DNA from: Membranipora membranacea
Lineage: Eukaryota > Bryozoa > Gymnolaemata > Cheilostomatida > Membraniporidae
Reading direction: 5' to 3'
DNA: 64,000 nucleotides
Assembly: GCA_914767715.1 (NCBI GenBank)
Contig: OU612071.1
Coordinates: 22,751,681 to 22,815,680, forward strand
Shown here: positions 35,736 through 50,100 of the stretch, one piece after another
Layout of the letters: the number at the start of each line of letters is the position of its first letter
Position numbering within the stretch: position 1 is the stretch's first letter
The notes under the pieces: generated by a model
Database searches by the model: none
What the model saw: only the letters and a program-made list of their open reading frames with translations
Told to the model about the DNA's origin: nothing
Position numbers and translations under genes: made by a program

Positions 35736-36843
35736 ATTTGATTTAAAATTTCCAATCCAAATTCAATACTATTGCTTTTAATTTTTGCTGGACTGGGTAA
35801 TAGTTTTTGAGCGGTTGGATAAAATGAGGTCGCATAATTCATCTACTGGTACTTGAATCAACCCAGCTTAACCAGTGATATGAACAAAGTTTGAGCCAGG
35901 AATACCCATCAAACAATTATAAATATTTTAATCCTACGAAATACACAAGAAGGCCTGACACTATCACATTTCAAACAAGGATTGATCGAGGAAACAATGT
36001 CAATTAAAAATTAGTGAAGTTTATCAGAGTTGTTTCAAAAATAAATTACTGTCTTTCAAGCAAAATGTTTAAGAGTAGATTGGGCAGTGCTTCTGTTTTG
36101 AGAAAAAATAAGTGTTACGTTCAAATCCCAAATACTTCCCTCAAAGAAGCCCTAATAGTAGTAGTATTGAAATTATAGAGGCATATTATATCAGATATAA
36201 AATACTTTCTAGTTACTATTCGATTATGATCCCCAGAGAAAGCATGAGAGGGATTTCATTTTGCAGCTTAATTTGAGCTAGAATATTCCCAAATGCAGTC
36301 ACCAATAGCTCCTTGGCCATATGCCATCAACAGCTTGAAGTCAATATGGTTAGTTGGGTATCCAGATAAATCACGGTATGAAAGGTATTTACTATGGTAT
36401 CTACCTGTCATGGGTATATTATTGTTCACTGTATTGAGGGCTGTGATGCCATACAGAGAGCAAGGAGTTACAGGTAGCGCTGTCACGACTTTGTATTTGG
36501 CTAGGACTGCCTCGATTCTGATTGTGGCATCGATTTTCCCGATTTCGATTTTTCGATTTTACACCTTCGCTTTCAACCAACCCTTGTCCCAATTTCGATT
36601 TTCGATTTCTCCTTATCGGTATTTTCGATTTTAGGTATCGATATATGATTATAGTCTTTGAGATTAATTGGGATTATAATGGTATAATGCATAATTGCAT
36701 GTGGGTCTAATTCACCTATGATAAGTACACTTCCCTAGAGTGAAGTTCAAAGTTTGGTCAGAAGGAGATAATCACTAAATTCAGCCAATACTTTTAATGA
36801 ACTGAGAACATGTATAGGTATTTTATTTCAACAAAGATCAAAC
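35736..36843. other. Non-coding stretch, no gene seen
   Basis: Contains a patch rich in TCGATTTT motifs at 36510-36650, probably a decayed simple repeat. The ORF 36293-36634 crosses this patch and is not convincing as a gene. Confidence 0.45.
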
Positions 36844-37196
36844 TTACTGTTTTGGGTATCTGTTGTGCACTTTGTCAATCAGTGCTTGGCAGTGGTATCT
36901 GACCACTTTTCTCCTGTACAATCTCTCAAACTCCAGGAGATCGCAGCGGCCAGGCATCAGCTCCTCCACTTTGCTGGCATTGAAAATGCCTCGAAGGATG
37001 ACTCTGCTGTCATAAGTAAACCCGCCTGAAAACTGAAATAGGCAAAAACTTGTTTTTACCCATGCTGATCTTCAAAAACTAGGCAGGAAACTATGCGTCT
37101 GTAATGAAGGCTTACCTGCGCACACCTGTGATGAATTTCTAGCTTATTGTTGGCCTGATCCTTGTGTAAACGGGTGTACTTGCTCTCCCCTGCCAT
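36844..37196 (-). CDS. Unrecognised two-exon minus-strand gene or gene 3' end
   Basis: Exon A (37196 down to 37116) starts at ATG (MAGESKYTRLHKDQ) and ends at a GTAAG donor in phase 0. Exon B (37032 down to 36844) follows a TTTCAG acceptor in phase 0 and ends in TAA. Together they give 89 aa, basic and Arg/Lys rich, with GFTYDSRVILRGIF and FERLYRRKVVRYHC. I recognise no domain. The end (ALIDKVHNRYPKQ) is faintly like the stretch before the C-terminal dimerisation part of hAT transposases, which is inference only. An in-frame TGA lies three codons upstream of the ATG, but further 5' exons cannot be excluded. Confidence 0.5.
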
Positions 37197-38561
37197 ATGG
37201 CTTCATGTGCATGTGTAACCAGGTCTTTACAGTAAAGAGGTGTCATCAAGGTAAATAAATTTGTAGACAACTTGTGACAGCTTTGGCAGTGATGTTTTTT
37301 CCCGAACTCCCTGATTATAGTTTAAATTCAAACATTTCTTTTTGTTTCTATTGGACATATATTGTTGTGTCTAAAGACTGAAGCATGACTTTGGAGATTT
37401 TCAAGGTGTTTCTCGATATGATTACCAGCAAGAGAAGCCATGCTAGTTTTCATCCCCCTATTCTACTCATCCTGGACCGTGCTGGTTCCCACAGGGTGAA
37501 CTTAAGAATATTCCGGAAAGGTCCCTACACCTGAGGCTAACATTGATGTTGATGTGGTTCCACATGAAAATCAAGTATCTTTAAGATACTCCTAAACCTC
37601 CAATTGAACACCTTGTGCTTGATTTGCCAGCTGATAAAATTGAATGCTTACAATGGTTTAAGATGACAGAGAGCGGAGATCGTTGAAATCAGTCATTAAA
37701 AGGCGACAAAGGATTTGGCCCATTTTTGGGACCTACATAGTTTAGGTCCTAAAATAGTTTTGCAACAAGAAGATGTTCTAGATTCATTTCTGAAAATATG
37801 ATCAAAAAGATGGTGTGTTTGATTATCAGCTATTTTAGCACTGGAGATCAACACTACTTTTTGCAGACCCCACACACATTAAACATTACCTCTGATTTTT
37901 AGATATAAAGAGTAGCTGGATTTCTTGCTGGCGGGGTATACGGTGCGGCATAGATCAACAACTTACGCTGGTATTGGTCTAGGGCGCATGTCAGTCCTAT
38001 GCTCTAATCAATTTCTCCGGGTTTGTGCACAGTAGCGCCGCAGTTGCCATTGACCAGGGAAGAGGGGGGGGGGGGGCAAATCCAAACCTAGCCAGATGGA
38101 TCAATCTTGATCTAGTTACGGTGTGGTGGATTTTCAGCTGGACATTCAAAATTTTATTATATGAATTTATGTATTATGTAGTTGTCTTCATCATTGAGTA
38201 AGTTTTGTACATTTAATTCTATGGAATTTTCCATGGAAATTTTCCACAGTTTGTATCACATGACATTATTTGCTTTTATAACTGGAAATAATTGGAATAA
38301 GTTTTCAGTTAGTATGTAGCAGCTGAAGAAACATTACCTTATCTTTTTAACCTAGGCTGCAGTAATCAATAAAGTGCCATACTGAATTCAACCAACTGAA
38401 GTAAGTTTCTTGAGTTCTTGAGACCTCCCTACCTTGACATAATGTTGCCTTGTTTGTTCTCTGTTGTTAGACTGTAGCCTCCCTTGGGTAGTAGGTAGAG
38501 GCTCAGTGAAAGCCCCATTGCACCACTGCAACCATTGAGCTGAGTCCCGGTCCAGTTCCTC
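37197..38561. other. Non-coding stretch with a possible coding scrap
   Basis: At about 37600-37730 (+) a frame reads HLVLDLPADKIECLQWFKM with later interruptions, protein-like but unassigned. A 13-nt poly-G run lies at 38064-38076. Confidence 0.35.
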
Positions 38562-38800
38562 CCAGCTATCTCGCAAAGATAGTAGTCACTCAGAGCCATT
38601 CCCTCCCTTATTTGTTTTTTTATTTCATCTTTACCCCTTCCTTCCATTTGTCTCGCCGGATAAAAATTTCCAGTCCAGTTATTCTCCCAGCTATCTTGCA
38701 AAGATAGTTGTAACTCAGAGCCATTCCCTTCCACCCCATTTATTTAATTTATCCATACTCCTTCCCTTCCATTTGTCTTGCCGGACAAAAAAGGTAATAT
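38562..38800. repeat. 125-bp direct duplication
   Basis: Two copies starting CCAGCTATCT(C/T)GCAAAGATAGT at 38562 and 38687, each continuing through CTCAGAGCCATTCCCT to CCATTTGTCT(C/T)GCCGGA. The last motif recurs twice more downstream (to about 38905). Confidence 0.85.
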
Positions 38801-38983
38801 TTGTCCAAATCCCTTCCCCCAATTTTGTCTTGAAAGATAAATAGGGTTACTACCTTGTCTATGCCCCTCCCCTCCCCTCCCCTGCCATTTGTCTTGCCAG
38901 ATAAATAAGGCTAACATCTTTGTCCATACCTCCCCCCCCCCCCTAAACCCAGCCCCAAAGTCAGGTCAATTATATTAACAGCC

Positions 38984-39106
38984 CAGATAGAGTCGGCGTA
39001 CTCGTTACCTTCCTCCTCAGATAGAGTTGGCGTACTCAGTGTATTCACAGGCAGATAGAGTTGGCGTACTCGATATATTTCAACTTAGATAGAGTTGGCG
39101 TACTCG
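38984..39106. repeat. ~34-bp minisatellite, 4 copies
   Basis: AGATAGAGTTGGCGTACTCG recurs after 38984, 39019, 39052 and 39087 with variable spacers of about 14 bp. Confidence 0.9.
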
Positions 39107-41056
39107 TTTTGCGTGGTTGCAGTGGCGGGTATCGCAGCCTTAGGGTAACCCCCTTAAAATCCTCTACAGCGGCATGAGTATTATCTGTTCACTGTACCTG
39201 TGTTCAAGAGAGGATAACTATCGCCACATAATAGATGTTAGTGCTTATGGCTCGTTAGAGTTCTCCCCCATCAACCCGACAGCCAGAAATCCATGGCAGC
39301 CTACGTCCACTGCAAAAAGTTCTCAATCAAATCCTTTGTCTTGCTATTGTGTCACCTGATTGTAACATTTTGTCAATTTCTCTCATGAGCAAATGAGATA
39401 TTTTCTTCCAAGCGCACAATCACTCAGTGAATTAAATGCGATTTTTCCCCTGGATTAGGGCTGAGCATTGCAATAGGATAAGATTTTGGTATTGGCGCAG
39501 CCCTAAAATCAGGAAAAATCAAAATTTAGTCTTAAGAGATGTTTTCCATAGTTTGTCCACAATTAAAAAAATTCACATTCAAGAGTAAGTAGCTGAGAAG
39601 ATTTGGTCAAAAGTCGGTGTGCCTAGCTGAAGCAGGATTGGAAATATTGAAGAAAAAAAAATCATATATGTTAACCATTGGCAATGATAGCATTTTAATT
39701 CACTGTGCAACTCCATCAGTACCCGGATTTTTCAAGTCTTGTCTTTAGTTTTAGATCACAATACTTATGGTCACACCTCATTTACCATTTTCTGCTGTTC
39801 GTTCTCTTCCCCACCAGCACTAGCATATTCGCATTTCTCCATATTTTTCAACCTCTCAACAATCTCACTGATCTGCCGTTGATAGTTGGCATTTCTGACA
39901 GTCTCTCTGTATATAGACCACATTTTACCAGTGTCAACTGTCGGAGCACACTGTTTTAACTCAAAGTTTCCCTAAGTGATTTTGGGTTTAGCTCATGTAT
40001 GCCATTCGCCGTCTATTTATTTTATGTGTGAGCTTCTCAGCTGATTGAGAAACCTTGTTGGAGAGAAGAAGTCCTTTATCACCTGGTCTTATGACTCGTT
40101 CAACATTATATCAAGAATTGGTCTTAATGTCCGGTACTCTTCCACAAGCCATTTCATAGGCAGTAAAATTGTAAACAAACCTGAATACAGTGCATTAGTT
40201 TTAAAGTTCCTGGAAACTCCAAGCCACTTGCTTATGCCGGGTGAGTAGAATATCTTAAATTGGCTGACTCCGCAAAACTCTAGGCATGTATGAGCTTGAG
40301 CATATCAGCCTTTTTTGAATCTGAATATTATTAGTATCGCTCTAGTTTATAAGGGCCCAAGCCTATGAATCTATGCTTCTATATCCATTCCGAGAGAGCG
40401 ATTAGTTAACCAATTTTGTCTAATAAAAAGACCTAGTCAGTGGTAATTTTTAGCTAAGTGAAAGCCGGAAAATTCATTAAACAATAGTTTGATTTAGACC
40501 AAAACTAGCTCAGGAGTTAGTTAGGTCGGCTTCCTCTGGTAATGAATCATATATATTTCTCCATAAGTTGAGAAGGCGTAAGATGATGAGTTGTCTAGTT
40601 GTGACAGACAGACACATTAGTGATCATCAACAATATACACTGTACTCCAAACATCAGTTAAAATCATATATAAAAGAGGTTGCAAAATCTCGTAATCATC
40701 TTCTCTCGGTACATTGGATTGTCATCAGATATTGTTTCACACATTAATGGCCACTTTGACACAAATATTTCGTAGTAACATGCTCCCGACAATAGAAAAG
40801 ACAATTTTATAATTCATAACTTATATTAAATAAGTTGGCTTATATTGTTGTAACCTCTCTTTATACTTCAGCGTAACTGCTCAGAATGACGACCAAACTC
40901 TAATTCAGACAATCTATCACATGACATTCACTATCATCTTACAATAGAGGGAAACAACAAGGAAATGAAAAACTAACAATGCATTTTTATAGCTATTAAC
41001 GGAAATGATGATTTGTCAAGACTTAACTGATCGTGTTATATGGCTTCATCTAAATG
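39107..41056. other. Non-coding stretch with a weak exon candidate
   Basis: A + strand frame 40045-40248 ends at a donor-like GTGAGT (40241) and could be an exon, but no domain is recognisable. Nothing else supported. Confidence 0.35.
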
Positions 41057-41064
41057 TATAAAAA
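41057..41064 (+). promoter_or_regulatory. TATA box of the WSC/EGF gene
   Basis: TATAAAAA lies 71 nt upstream of the ATG at 41128. It would place transcription start near 41087-41095 and give a 5' UTR of about 35-40 nt. Confidence 0.6.
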
Positions 41065-41127
41065 GAGAGATTAACCTGTTTGTGTCACATTCAAGTTGAA
41101 TCTTACCTGACATAAGACGCAAGATCA

Positions 41128-44100
41128 ATGGCTGCCAGCGGCATCGTCTGTTTAGTCATCACTACATGTGTGATCTGTGAGCTGGTGAGTTAATATATTC
41201 TAAGAATTTATTACATCATATCTTCATAATCATCAAGATGGGAGATAAAAAGTTATGTAATGTAAACAGGTGCTCTAAAAAGCATGATTAAATGCTGGTA
41301 GGCTACTAAGGGTTCTTGCTCTCTGGCCACTAACAGTAATTTTCATCATTTGTAAGTCTTTTTTGTTCATTTATACTGTCCCACACATGCTGCACAAGAT
41401 ACATGTATGAATACAGAGAAGAAAAACTTTGCCTGCATTGAACCGAATTCTGCTTAATGTTGAAAGGCTAAAACGTAACGTTACGATCTTCAGGGACTGT
41501 TTAATACCATCTCAGACAGTTGAATTTTTCAAGTAGAGGACAACCATAAAATATTATGTAGTGGTAGACAAATTCTTGTTCTCTATTAGCAGACTAATTT
41601 CTCTACTAGCAAACTCATGTAACATTTTGTCGGTAAGTAGATAAAGTTTGGTAATATATCTTGATTACCGATTCCTATGGAGTACTTTTGCCATTAAAAG
41701 GCCTTCCTATTGGATAATGAGCAGATTAAAAAAAATCCAAAGATAATTGGGTTTATTTTTTCCCCCTTTTTCTCTCTTCCCGTTATCACAGAAGAGACCA
41801 TATTTTTGCAAAATTTCACATAAGTCATTAAAGGAGCGGATGAGACATTTTGCTGTGATATCTTATTGGTTTCGGTTGGCACCATTTAGCCAATAATTCA
41901 CTCTAAATGCTGAAAGAAAAGATAATCGAAAAGTCATAATTTCTATTACAATTAAAATCAAATAACGATATATTTAAATATAAAAATTACATCAATTATG
42001 GTGAACTTCTGTGTCTGTATGGAAAGAGTCATGAAATAAGCAATTTGATGTATTTTGCAAAAAAAATCAATATATATATTAAGTTATTGATTTTAATATA
42101 GGAATATTCTGTATTACAATGGAATTAAATATGTGATTCAAAATGTACAATTCAAAATGGAAATAAATATGTACAATTCAATTTTTTTTCCCGCAATCAA
42201 TTTTTTTAGGCGATATTCATGTGTTATCTGAAAATCAAAGCTGCATCATGGATATTTCTCATTATTTTAATGATGTATTGTTTGAATATATCATATAATA
42301 AATATTTGAATTCATTTTTTTGTCAATTTTGTTCTCATAACGTGGGTCAGTGTAAGATGCATATGAATATATGTGCTCCAAGTTTTTATCATATTTTCCC
42401 GGCTGTCAGACCAAATTCATGATCTAATCTGATAATGAGGGACGACTCCGGACACAAATCCATTACGAAAAAATCAATTTAATTTGTGTAAATTTGTTTT
42501 GTAGTATTTATTTTTCAACTAAAGAACATTCAACTATTCGCAGGTGAATACGACAACTCTGGTGTTGAATATTTTAGGTTGCAAGTGCGGTGATCAAGCC
42601 TCAGGCTAATATGGTTGAAAATGGAACCTCAACAGGGCATACTAACATCATTTTCGGCCTTTTCTTATATGAACCATTTTTAAAATCAGCTTATGATATC
42701 TGACGCAAAGTTTTTGAAATAAACTTAATTGCTATGAATATCTGTTTATTAATATTTTATAGCGGAATTCAAACTATAAGGGATGTTATGTGGATAGGCC
42801 AGAGAGAGACCTACCGAATGTTTCGAACTTGTGGTGGAGCAACTCCATAGCTGGGTGTATAGACCACTGCCTTGCAAAGGGTGAGTAGACAAATTTTCAT
42901 AGGTGTTTGTAATATCAGTTTGAATTCTGAAAATTTCAGTACTCCTGAACAATGGGGTTGTCAGGAATGTCGATAATCGTACAATTTAATGACGCTGTGT
43001 CATTTTATCAGTGAAATGAATCAGAAACTCTGCTTAAAGAATGATGAATTTAAAAACAGGTAATGAACTCATCATATGTTTTGGTTTGAGACAATATAGT
43101 AACTTAGTTATGTGTTCTGTAAGTATCTTAGGTGACACCCCAAATATCAACAGCATGAGACACAGGAACAGCAAATGACGACAAGTTTTGGCACGGATAT
43201 TTGGTTTATCTGTTATTCTGTAAAACAGAATGCTCCGAACCACCTCAAGTCAGCCTTTGTTGAACAATCTGTTGAGGAAAAGTGAAATTGAGGGCTAAGT
43301 TCTGTGGCTATTTCTGTATGTACTATACTGAATCTAACAGCTTTGTTTGTGCAAAAGAAATATTGGTAGGACCACAATTTTGTTCCCTTTTGCGGTATGT
43401 TTGCTGTTGGGAACAAATGACCGATATTGGTGGTATACGGTGATGCAAGCTATACAGTAGAAGTTGATGGCTATATCTTTGATATGATATTCTAAATCAG
43501 TGCACTCTCTATCTCAGAATAATAAACAAGCCACCTCAGGTTCAATGTCAAGAAATCTAAGCAAAAGCATAAAATGAACTAAAATTCCAAGAACAAATAA
43601 TAGCACCTGTACTGAAAAGTCTTGCAATGAATTTAAATCCGCCATTCACCTACTGTAAAATGAAAAAATGCCACCGCACCTAATTTCTGTTGCATCAGTC
43701 ACATTTGTAAAGCAGCTCCAATGCTTTCTGGCCGTAAATGGTTTGTTGTATTTGGAATTGCCTATTGATATCACTTTCAACAACATGTTTGGCATCTCAT
43801 TGCTAAGATATAGCTATGCCGGTCTGCAAGCTCGTATATTATGTGCCTGCTTAATTTGAACCTTGGCAATTCCTGAGCGGGGGAACGACTGAGTAGAGCC
43901 AGTAAGCCCAATAGACAATTTTTTAAGCAATGCATAGCAATAGAAGAACCAAATTCATTAGCAAGCTAGTAAACAACAGGACAGGTAAGCGCAGACGGGG
44001 CTGTATTGAATATCAGCACGAAAAAAGAAAATTAAAAGTCAATGTGCATGTGACCTTTCAGTTTGGCTTCTTACTATACATGCAAACAATGTATATAAAA

Positions 44101-47100
44101 CAGAATATTATTGAATTATTAAACTTTACAGCTTGGTTTGCTGTTTGTGTCTGAACGGGTGAGGGTGGACAACTCATCTAAAAACTACCGTGATTTCTAT
44201 TTTTAAAATTATTTCTTTAGCTTAGGCCTCTTTTTTGTCACTTCATCGTAAGACTACTGGTTGAGGGTGTAGAGTAAGCAAGCGCTGGAAATAGAGCTTT
44301 GACTTCGCACTGGGTAACTAGAGGGTAGGCTTTAAAATGAGGGTAAACTGTCAGACGTTTGTCTCCACCGATGATTAGCTTATCATTTTCTTTAGCAGCT
44401 GCCACTGACTTCTTTTAATGCGTGATAGCTCAGAACATCCCCAGCTGGGCTATAAAGAACAACTTCTCTGATCTGATCTTGTTTGTGTTCATGTACCTGT
44501 AAAATGAGATTGATAACATATGTGATAGTCTTCTCACAGTCTTCCATGATTAAATATAGTGTTGCATCCCCATATCGTTTCACCTGTCGGAATCAAGATG
44601 TGGTTGTTTGAAGACAATTCAAATATAGCAAGACAACATGGTAGAAATAATTATGCTGAAATCTAAATCGGCGACATAGATGGCAAGATCAAAACCTCCT
44701 ATCATGAATTCTGCAAAGTTTACACAACTTCGGAGACTAATTCCCCACTATGTATGAATGTACCCATTCCTATCATCATCATTAAATGATGTGCTGGAGG
44801 TGATAAGACAACAATCTGTGAGCACAGCAGATTTTCCACACCCAACAGTTTTCATTTGAATTTGTAAACTGCATGAGTGACATTCAAAAGCTTGCAACCT
44901 CACTCAGACTCCTCCTAAGATTTGTTGGTTGAGCAAGCATCCTACACTTGATAACATCACACAACAACAAAATATATAATACATAATACATATTTGTCGA
45001 TTTTGAATCAGTTGTGCAAGTTATGATGTTTGCAATTCCCAACAGCAGACAAAACTAGGCCAATTTATTATTATTGAAATATACTTACGTGAAATTTATG
45101 GATTTATGGATTTATCTCCCAATCCTCTAGTGCCACCAGTTCTCTCAAATCACTCACCTGCTAGTAACATTGAAGTCATTTTATCATCTCATAATCCTCC
45201 AAGGTAACATGGGCTGAGCAAACGTTGTAGCTGCGTCCTGATGTTAAGTCTTTATGCTTACACCTGAGAGAAGCCAGCCATGAGGCATATCAACCTGGGT
45301 GCTTTTGCAGTAGGAAATATATCCCAGTATGTACTATGGAAGCGACTCCCATTGAACACTCTCTTTCTTCGAGCAGAGCCCTGCACAGCATTGTTTGTTC
45401 GAAGTTGATGACAAATCTTGTGAAAAAACGTGCATGATAATTGCCACAGCAATGATCTGCAGTACTTTGAAATGGATGACAATTGTTATGCTGGCAATGT
45501 CAATGTTCCAGTATCAACCACCTACTGGACATTAGGCAAAGTCAAGGCATGTATCATGTAAGTCCCTGGGGCCCATGCCTCTGCAGCAGAGTGACGGGAA
45601 AGCTCCCATATGTTAACATGAGCTCATCGCTGAACTGAAGCTGGCAAACAACAATTCTATTGCTTTTATGAGCTGACACTGACAGTGTACTCAGTTAGGT
45701 TACAAACATCGAAGTCATTGTTGCTGATTCATTTTAATTTATCTCTCTCATACCTGTGCCCCACAAAAGCAGGCACTATAGCTAAGCCCTCAGATTATTG
45801 GGGGGCCGACCCATCAGAAGATATAACAATGATAAGATTTAATCCCTTGGTCTTTTGTATTACAGCCAACCAAGTGACCCAACCCTTCCCCACCCAAGGC
45901 CATTAATAATGAGAACAGAATCAATCAAGCCTGTTTACTCCTTGACACAAGTATATTATGATAAATAGGCTACTCACCAGTACAGTAGATGTAGTAAATG
46001 TGTGATGCTCTGTTTTGCCAAAAGGCTCTGACAGTAAAAAATATGAACTTGCAATGAAATCAAGAGGAAGGAGAGATTTGAGTTCAGTTCAATTTGAAAG
46101 TTCAGTTTGTTGGATGGAAAAAGGTGCCAATTCACTCATGTAGGGTACAACATATTCATACACACATTTGCAGCCTAGCTAAATTTTTTTCCTCTCCTAC
46201 TTTAAATTTCAAAATTTCTTCATTGAATCGTTTCAGAATCATCTCAGAAACATTATTTTATTATGATTTCCGAAAAATATATGTATTTACTGAAAAAGTC
46301 AAAATTGAAAATTGTGTGTTATATGTTATGAATGGCCTTTGTGTATGAGAGTACTACTTATGATTTCACAGACGACCGAAAAATGTACACCCACCCTGCA
46401 TGATGTCATAGGGGCCAAAATGTAGGACATGTTTATGGTCATTACTATGTGTTCTATCATCTTAGCAGCAGACCACCAAGCCGGCAAGGTTTAGCCAGCA
46501 ACCTTCTGTAGAGGTTGCCAATGGGCAGCTTTATTGTTGGCCAATATCCTCTGACATCACCTGTCTTTGATAGGTATGCCAGAGGGAGCCAGATATCCCC
46601 ATTTCCCAGCAACAGATATAAGTGGTTGTAGATGCTTCTGCTTTCATACTCTATTTTCTTGCCATTGGCGGTCGCAGAAATAACCTTTCTGGACTGACAA
46701 CACATAGCCAACACTTAAATATTAATGCATTTACCATCTATTAGTATGGCTCCAGCATGAGAACAGTTTACTCCCCAGTGTTTTTCGATGTACCAATCCT
46801 TGGTTGTCACGGTTAGGTCGATGTAATTTGCAGACCAAAGTAGCATTTGTCTCCCCTAGCGAGTGCTTGTTTTTGAGAATGCTTTACATCCAGACACCAA
46901 GTAATCAAATAAGACATGAGCATCCTTATTTAATCCCTGTGAACCAGTATCACATCTAAGAATTTTGAAAGAGGCAAATACGTGGCCATTGAATTTTGCA
47001 GTATCAATTTGATCAAGCAGTTCCCAATCTGTGAATTTTATTGATAACCCAGTTAAGAGATCGATTTTGGACTTTCCAGCAAAGTTCATTTGGCTAACAA

Positions 47101-50100
47101 CTGAAAACTTTGATTGCGGACAGCAAATCAATGATAACATCCATAGCCATCTGATATTTAGAGTTGATTTACCTCTCCTAGGTCTTAGCCCAAGCTTTAT
47201 GCCCTCATTACGGAAGTCACCATTGAGGTCGATCCCAAATCATTGATCTTGTTGCTGATACAAAACCATCAGTGAGTCATGTTCTAAAAGTCCACTCTGC
47301 TCTTGTGTGTACTACCCATCCACAATATCAGAACCAGCAAAGTCCTATGAGCTGACATGTACAGTACCGTATGTCACTTCTTATCTTAAAATCAGTTTGT
47401 AAAGCACTTACGTTTTAGCACATTATCAAGACTCCTGTACTATCATATTATTAAAGGCAAAAATAAATGGCTAATTCAGGGTATATAACTATTCAGTTAA
47501 TCACCTCATCAGTTCAGACACCATATTTGAGTCTTGTGAATGATAAAGGTGTGCAGGGTTGTTTCCATGGGCTTCCAAGTGCAATGCCAAATCGCATGGT
47601 TATATGAATAAAAGTAATAATAATACAATAACACTTTGCAAAAATAATAATTTCCTGATATTCAGCTCTCTGTGAGGGTCTTATACATTCGATCGATTAG
47701 TGTGAACCCATTGATTGTAAGTGATAATGTCCTCATCCATTTCGCAGTCTCTTATTTTTGTTGATAGCTTTTCAGTTAGACCCTCCCTGTACTTGGTAAG
47801 TCTGCGCATCTTCCTAGCATGCAGTCTGCATTCAACGTACCACCACCAAATATTGCAATGTGTTTATCAAGCAAATACCTTGTTGCTGCCACTAGAGCCA
47901 GCAAGTCTACAGCTTTTTGCGAGGCAATCCTGATTCAAGCAATTTGGCAAGAGTTCCTCAAAGTCCAATTCTGCCCACAATAGCAGATAGGAGGTCTTCC
48001 ATCCATCAATGCTGGGAATTTGTTTACTTTTGGGTCACCATACATGTCTGGTCAATCAGTGTCTGATCTTTGTCCTTACAACTGCAGGTCTAGAAATGAA
48101 AAGAAAATAGTCTTGAGAAACTGCACTGCTGTAAAATAATTGTAAAACTGAACTTGAGGCTTGATTGATATTAATGACTCAAAATAAATGCAGAATAGAT
48201 CTATTGCGCAAATTGCGAAAAAATGTGTTATTCCAGGATTTTGAAAAATATTTTAATATTACAAGGATAAAATAGAAATTTACGCTGACACAATCCAAGT
48301 AGAGGCTATATTCCAAATTGTAGTGCTGCATATAATAGGGCAGCTGAGTCATTATGTGCTATTATAGAATATTACTCAATAATTTCAGAATAATATCAAA
48401 ATAATTATCCAGATTACATGATGGTATTAATGATGCTGAAGAAGTCATGAGAACATTGCCTAAGACTCAGTTACAAAAATCATGAGCGATGATAAAAATG
48501 GTAAATATGTAATCATTTTGCAGGATAAAAAAATCATGCATGATATGGCATTCACTGAGCAGGCTTTCCATTTGAAGTTGCAAACCTTTTTATCAGCTTA
48601 TATAGAGCAAATTGCTATCTTAAAAACAACCTATGCAACCATACCCTACTTCTGCAGTACTCTCATCAGACCATGGGTTGATGAAGGCGCATATAGTGTC
48701 CATCAACATCTGCACATATCTCTGATCCAATAGTATCATTCATAAAGAGTAACATTTGTTCAATTTAGCACTGACAAATGAAACAAGCGCCCATACCCAT
48801 ATCGATTGCAACAAATAATTGGCATTTTTTGGGCTCCTAAGATATCCATATCCCTAACAGAGAAAGGCACTGCAGAATTAATGGGCATAAATTGATTACT
48901 TTCCATATTCTAGAGTAACGGGTTGCTAGGTTATTATAATGTGTGTCAATGAAAACAACCATGGACAATCACTCACCTTTTTTTAAACTGAACTCCGATT
49001 TGAGACAATCCAGATTTTCTAGGACAGATGCAATTGATGCCTTGTCTAGTTGTTGCCAAATCCACCTCTGATTTGCTATGCAAATTACACTGAATGAGAC
49101 ATGATCATTAGCAATACCAATATATCTGTCATGCACCTTCATATCATTAACAGCAATTTGTAGGATACATTTTTGACAGTCCGTACAAACCCAACTTGCA
49201 GCTCCTGTGATATTGAAAATTATAGTGGAAAATCAAGATAAGTGATCATACCTTTTGAGAGTTGGATAGCTCATATCCAGCCAGTTACTATCCCTTTTGT
49301 TTGTTGTCTCATTAGTTTGATCAGAGCCATTAAGCTGAATCCTGATTTATCTGGTCGTTGAGTTGTCCAACTGCCACGATTAGTGATTACGCATGCCCTG
49401 TCTCGCTGTGTTGTTCAGTTTAGTTAGGTTATGTGACTCACCTGGGGGCCAACCAAACCCCGGTAGTCAATGGTCTGCAGTAAGATTCGAGCCCACATGC
49501 TGGAGTTATCTTGGCTTATTGGGAAAGCGAGACGTCTCGAAATATTGAAGATCCAAAGTGTTACTTGATCAATTGTTTAGGATTTATTTCAGTCTAAAAA
49601 ACAACTGAAGGATAGTTTGATTTCTCTTCTATGGATGATAGAGCATTTATATGTGTCCCGCTGCCTCCTTTCAGAATCCTCACTTTGTTGGCCTCATTAC
49701 TGACTAAACGTGCCCAATAAGGAATGGGTGTGGCTTCTGAATGTAGGTCGAGTGGTTTACCTATCTTATACCTCTGACTGTTTTTGATTGAACCTGGTTA
49801 TCATAGCAATCAACTACAATGTTGATACGACCAAGGAGCAAAATTTGAACTACTGAGCAAATTCTTGAGCCATAGTCACCAAAATTTAGGCCAGTTTGAC
49901 CTCTATTCTTTTCTTTTAGGGCCATGACGTCAATGATGTACGTTGTATCAATATCTGCAGAGTCTCAGTGGAGTGGTACACAACAGAGATGTTTTCCTCA
50001 ATTTCTGTGACCAGTTTACTATTATTTTCACAGTGCAAAGTTCTTGGCTAAATGCTAATGACAGTGGATATGATGCCAACTCATGACAGAAAAGTTTACG

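Noticed and set aside
43668-43859. Second half of the WSC domain (YAGLQARILCAC, with CxC)
   Set aside because: It resembles the motif, but no acceptor gives the phase left by the WSC exon, and a stop follows three codons after the CxC. Kept only as a possible degenerate exon.
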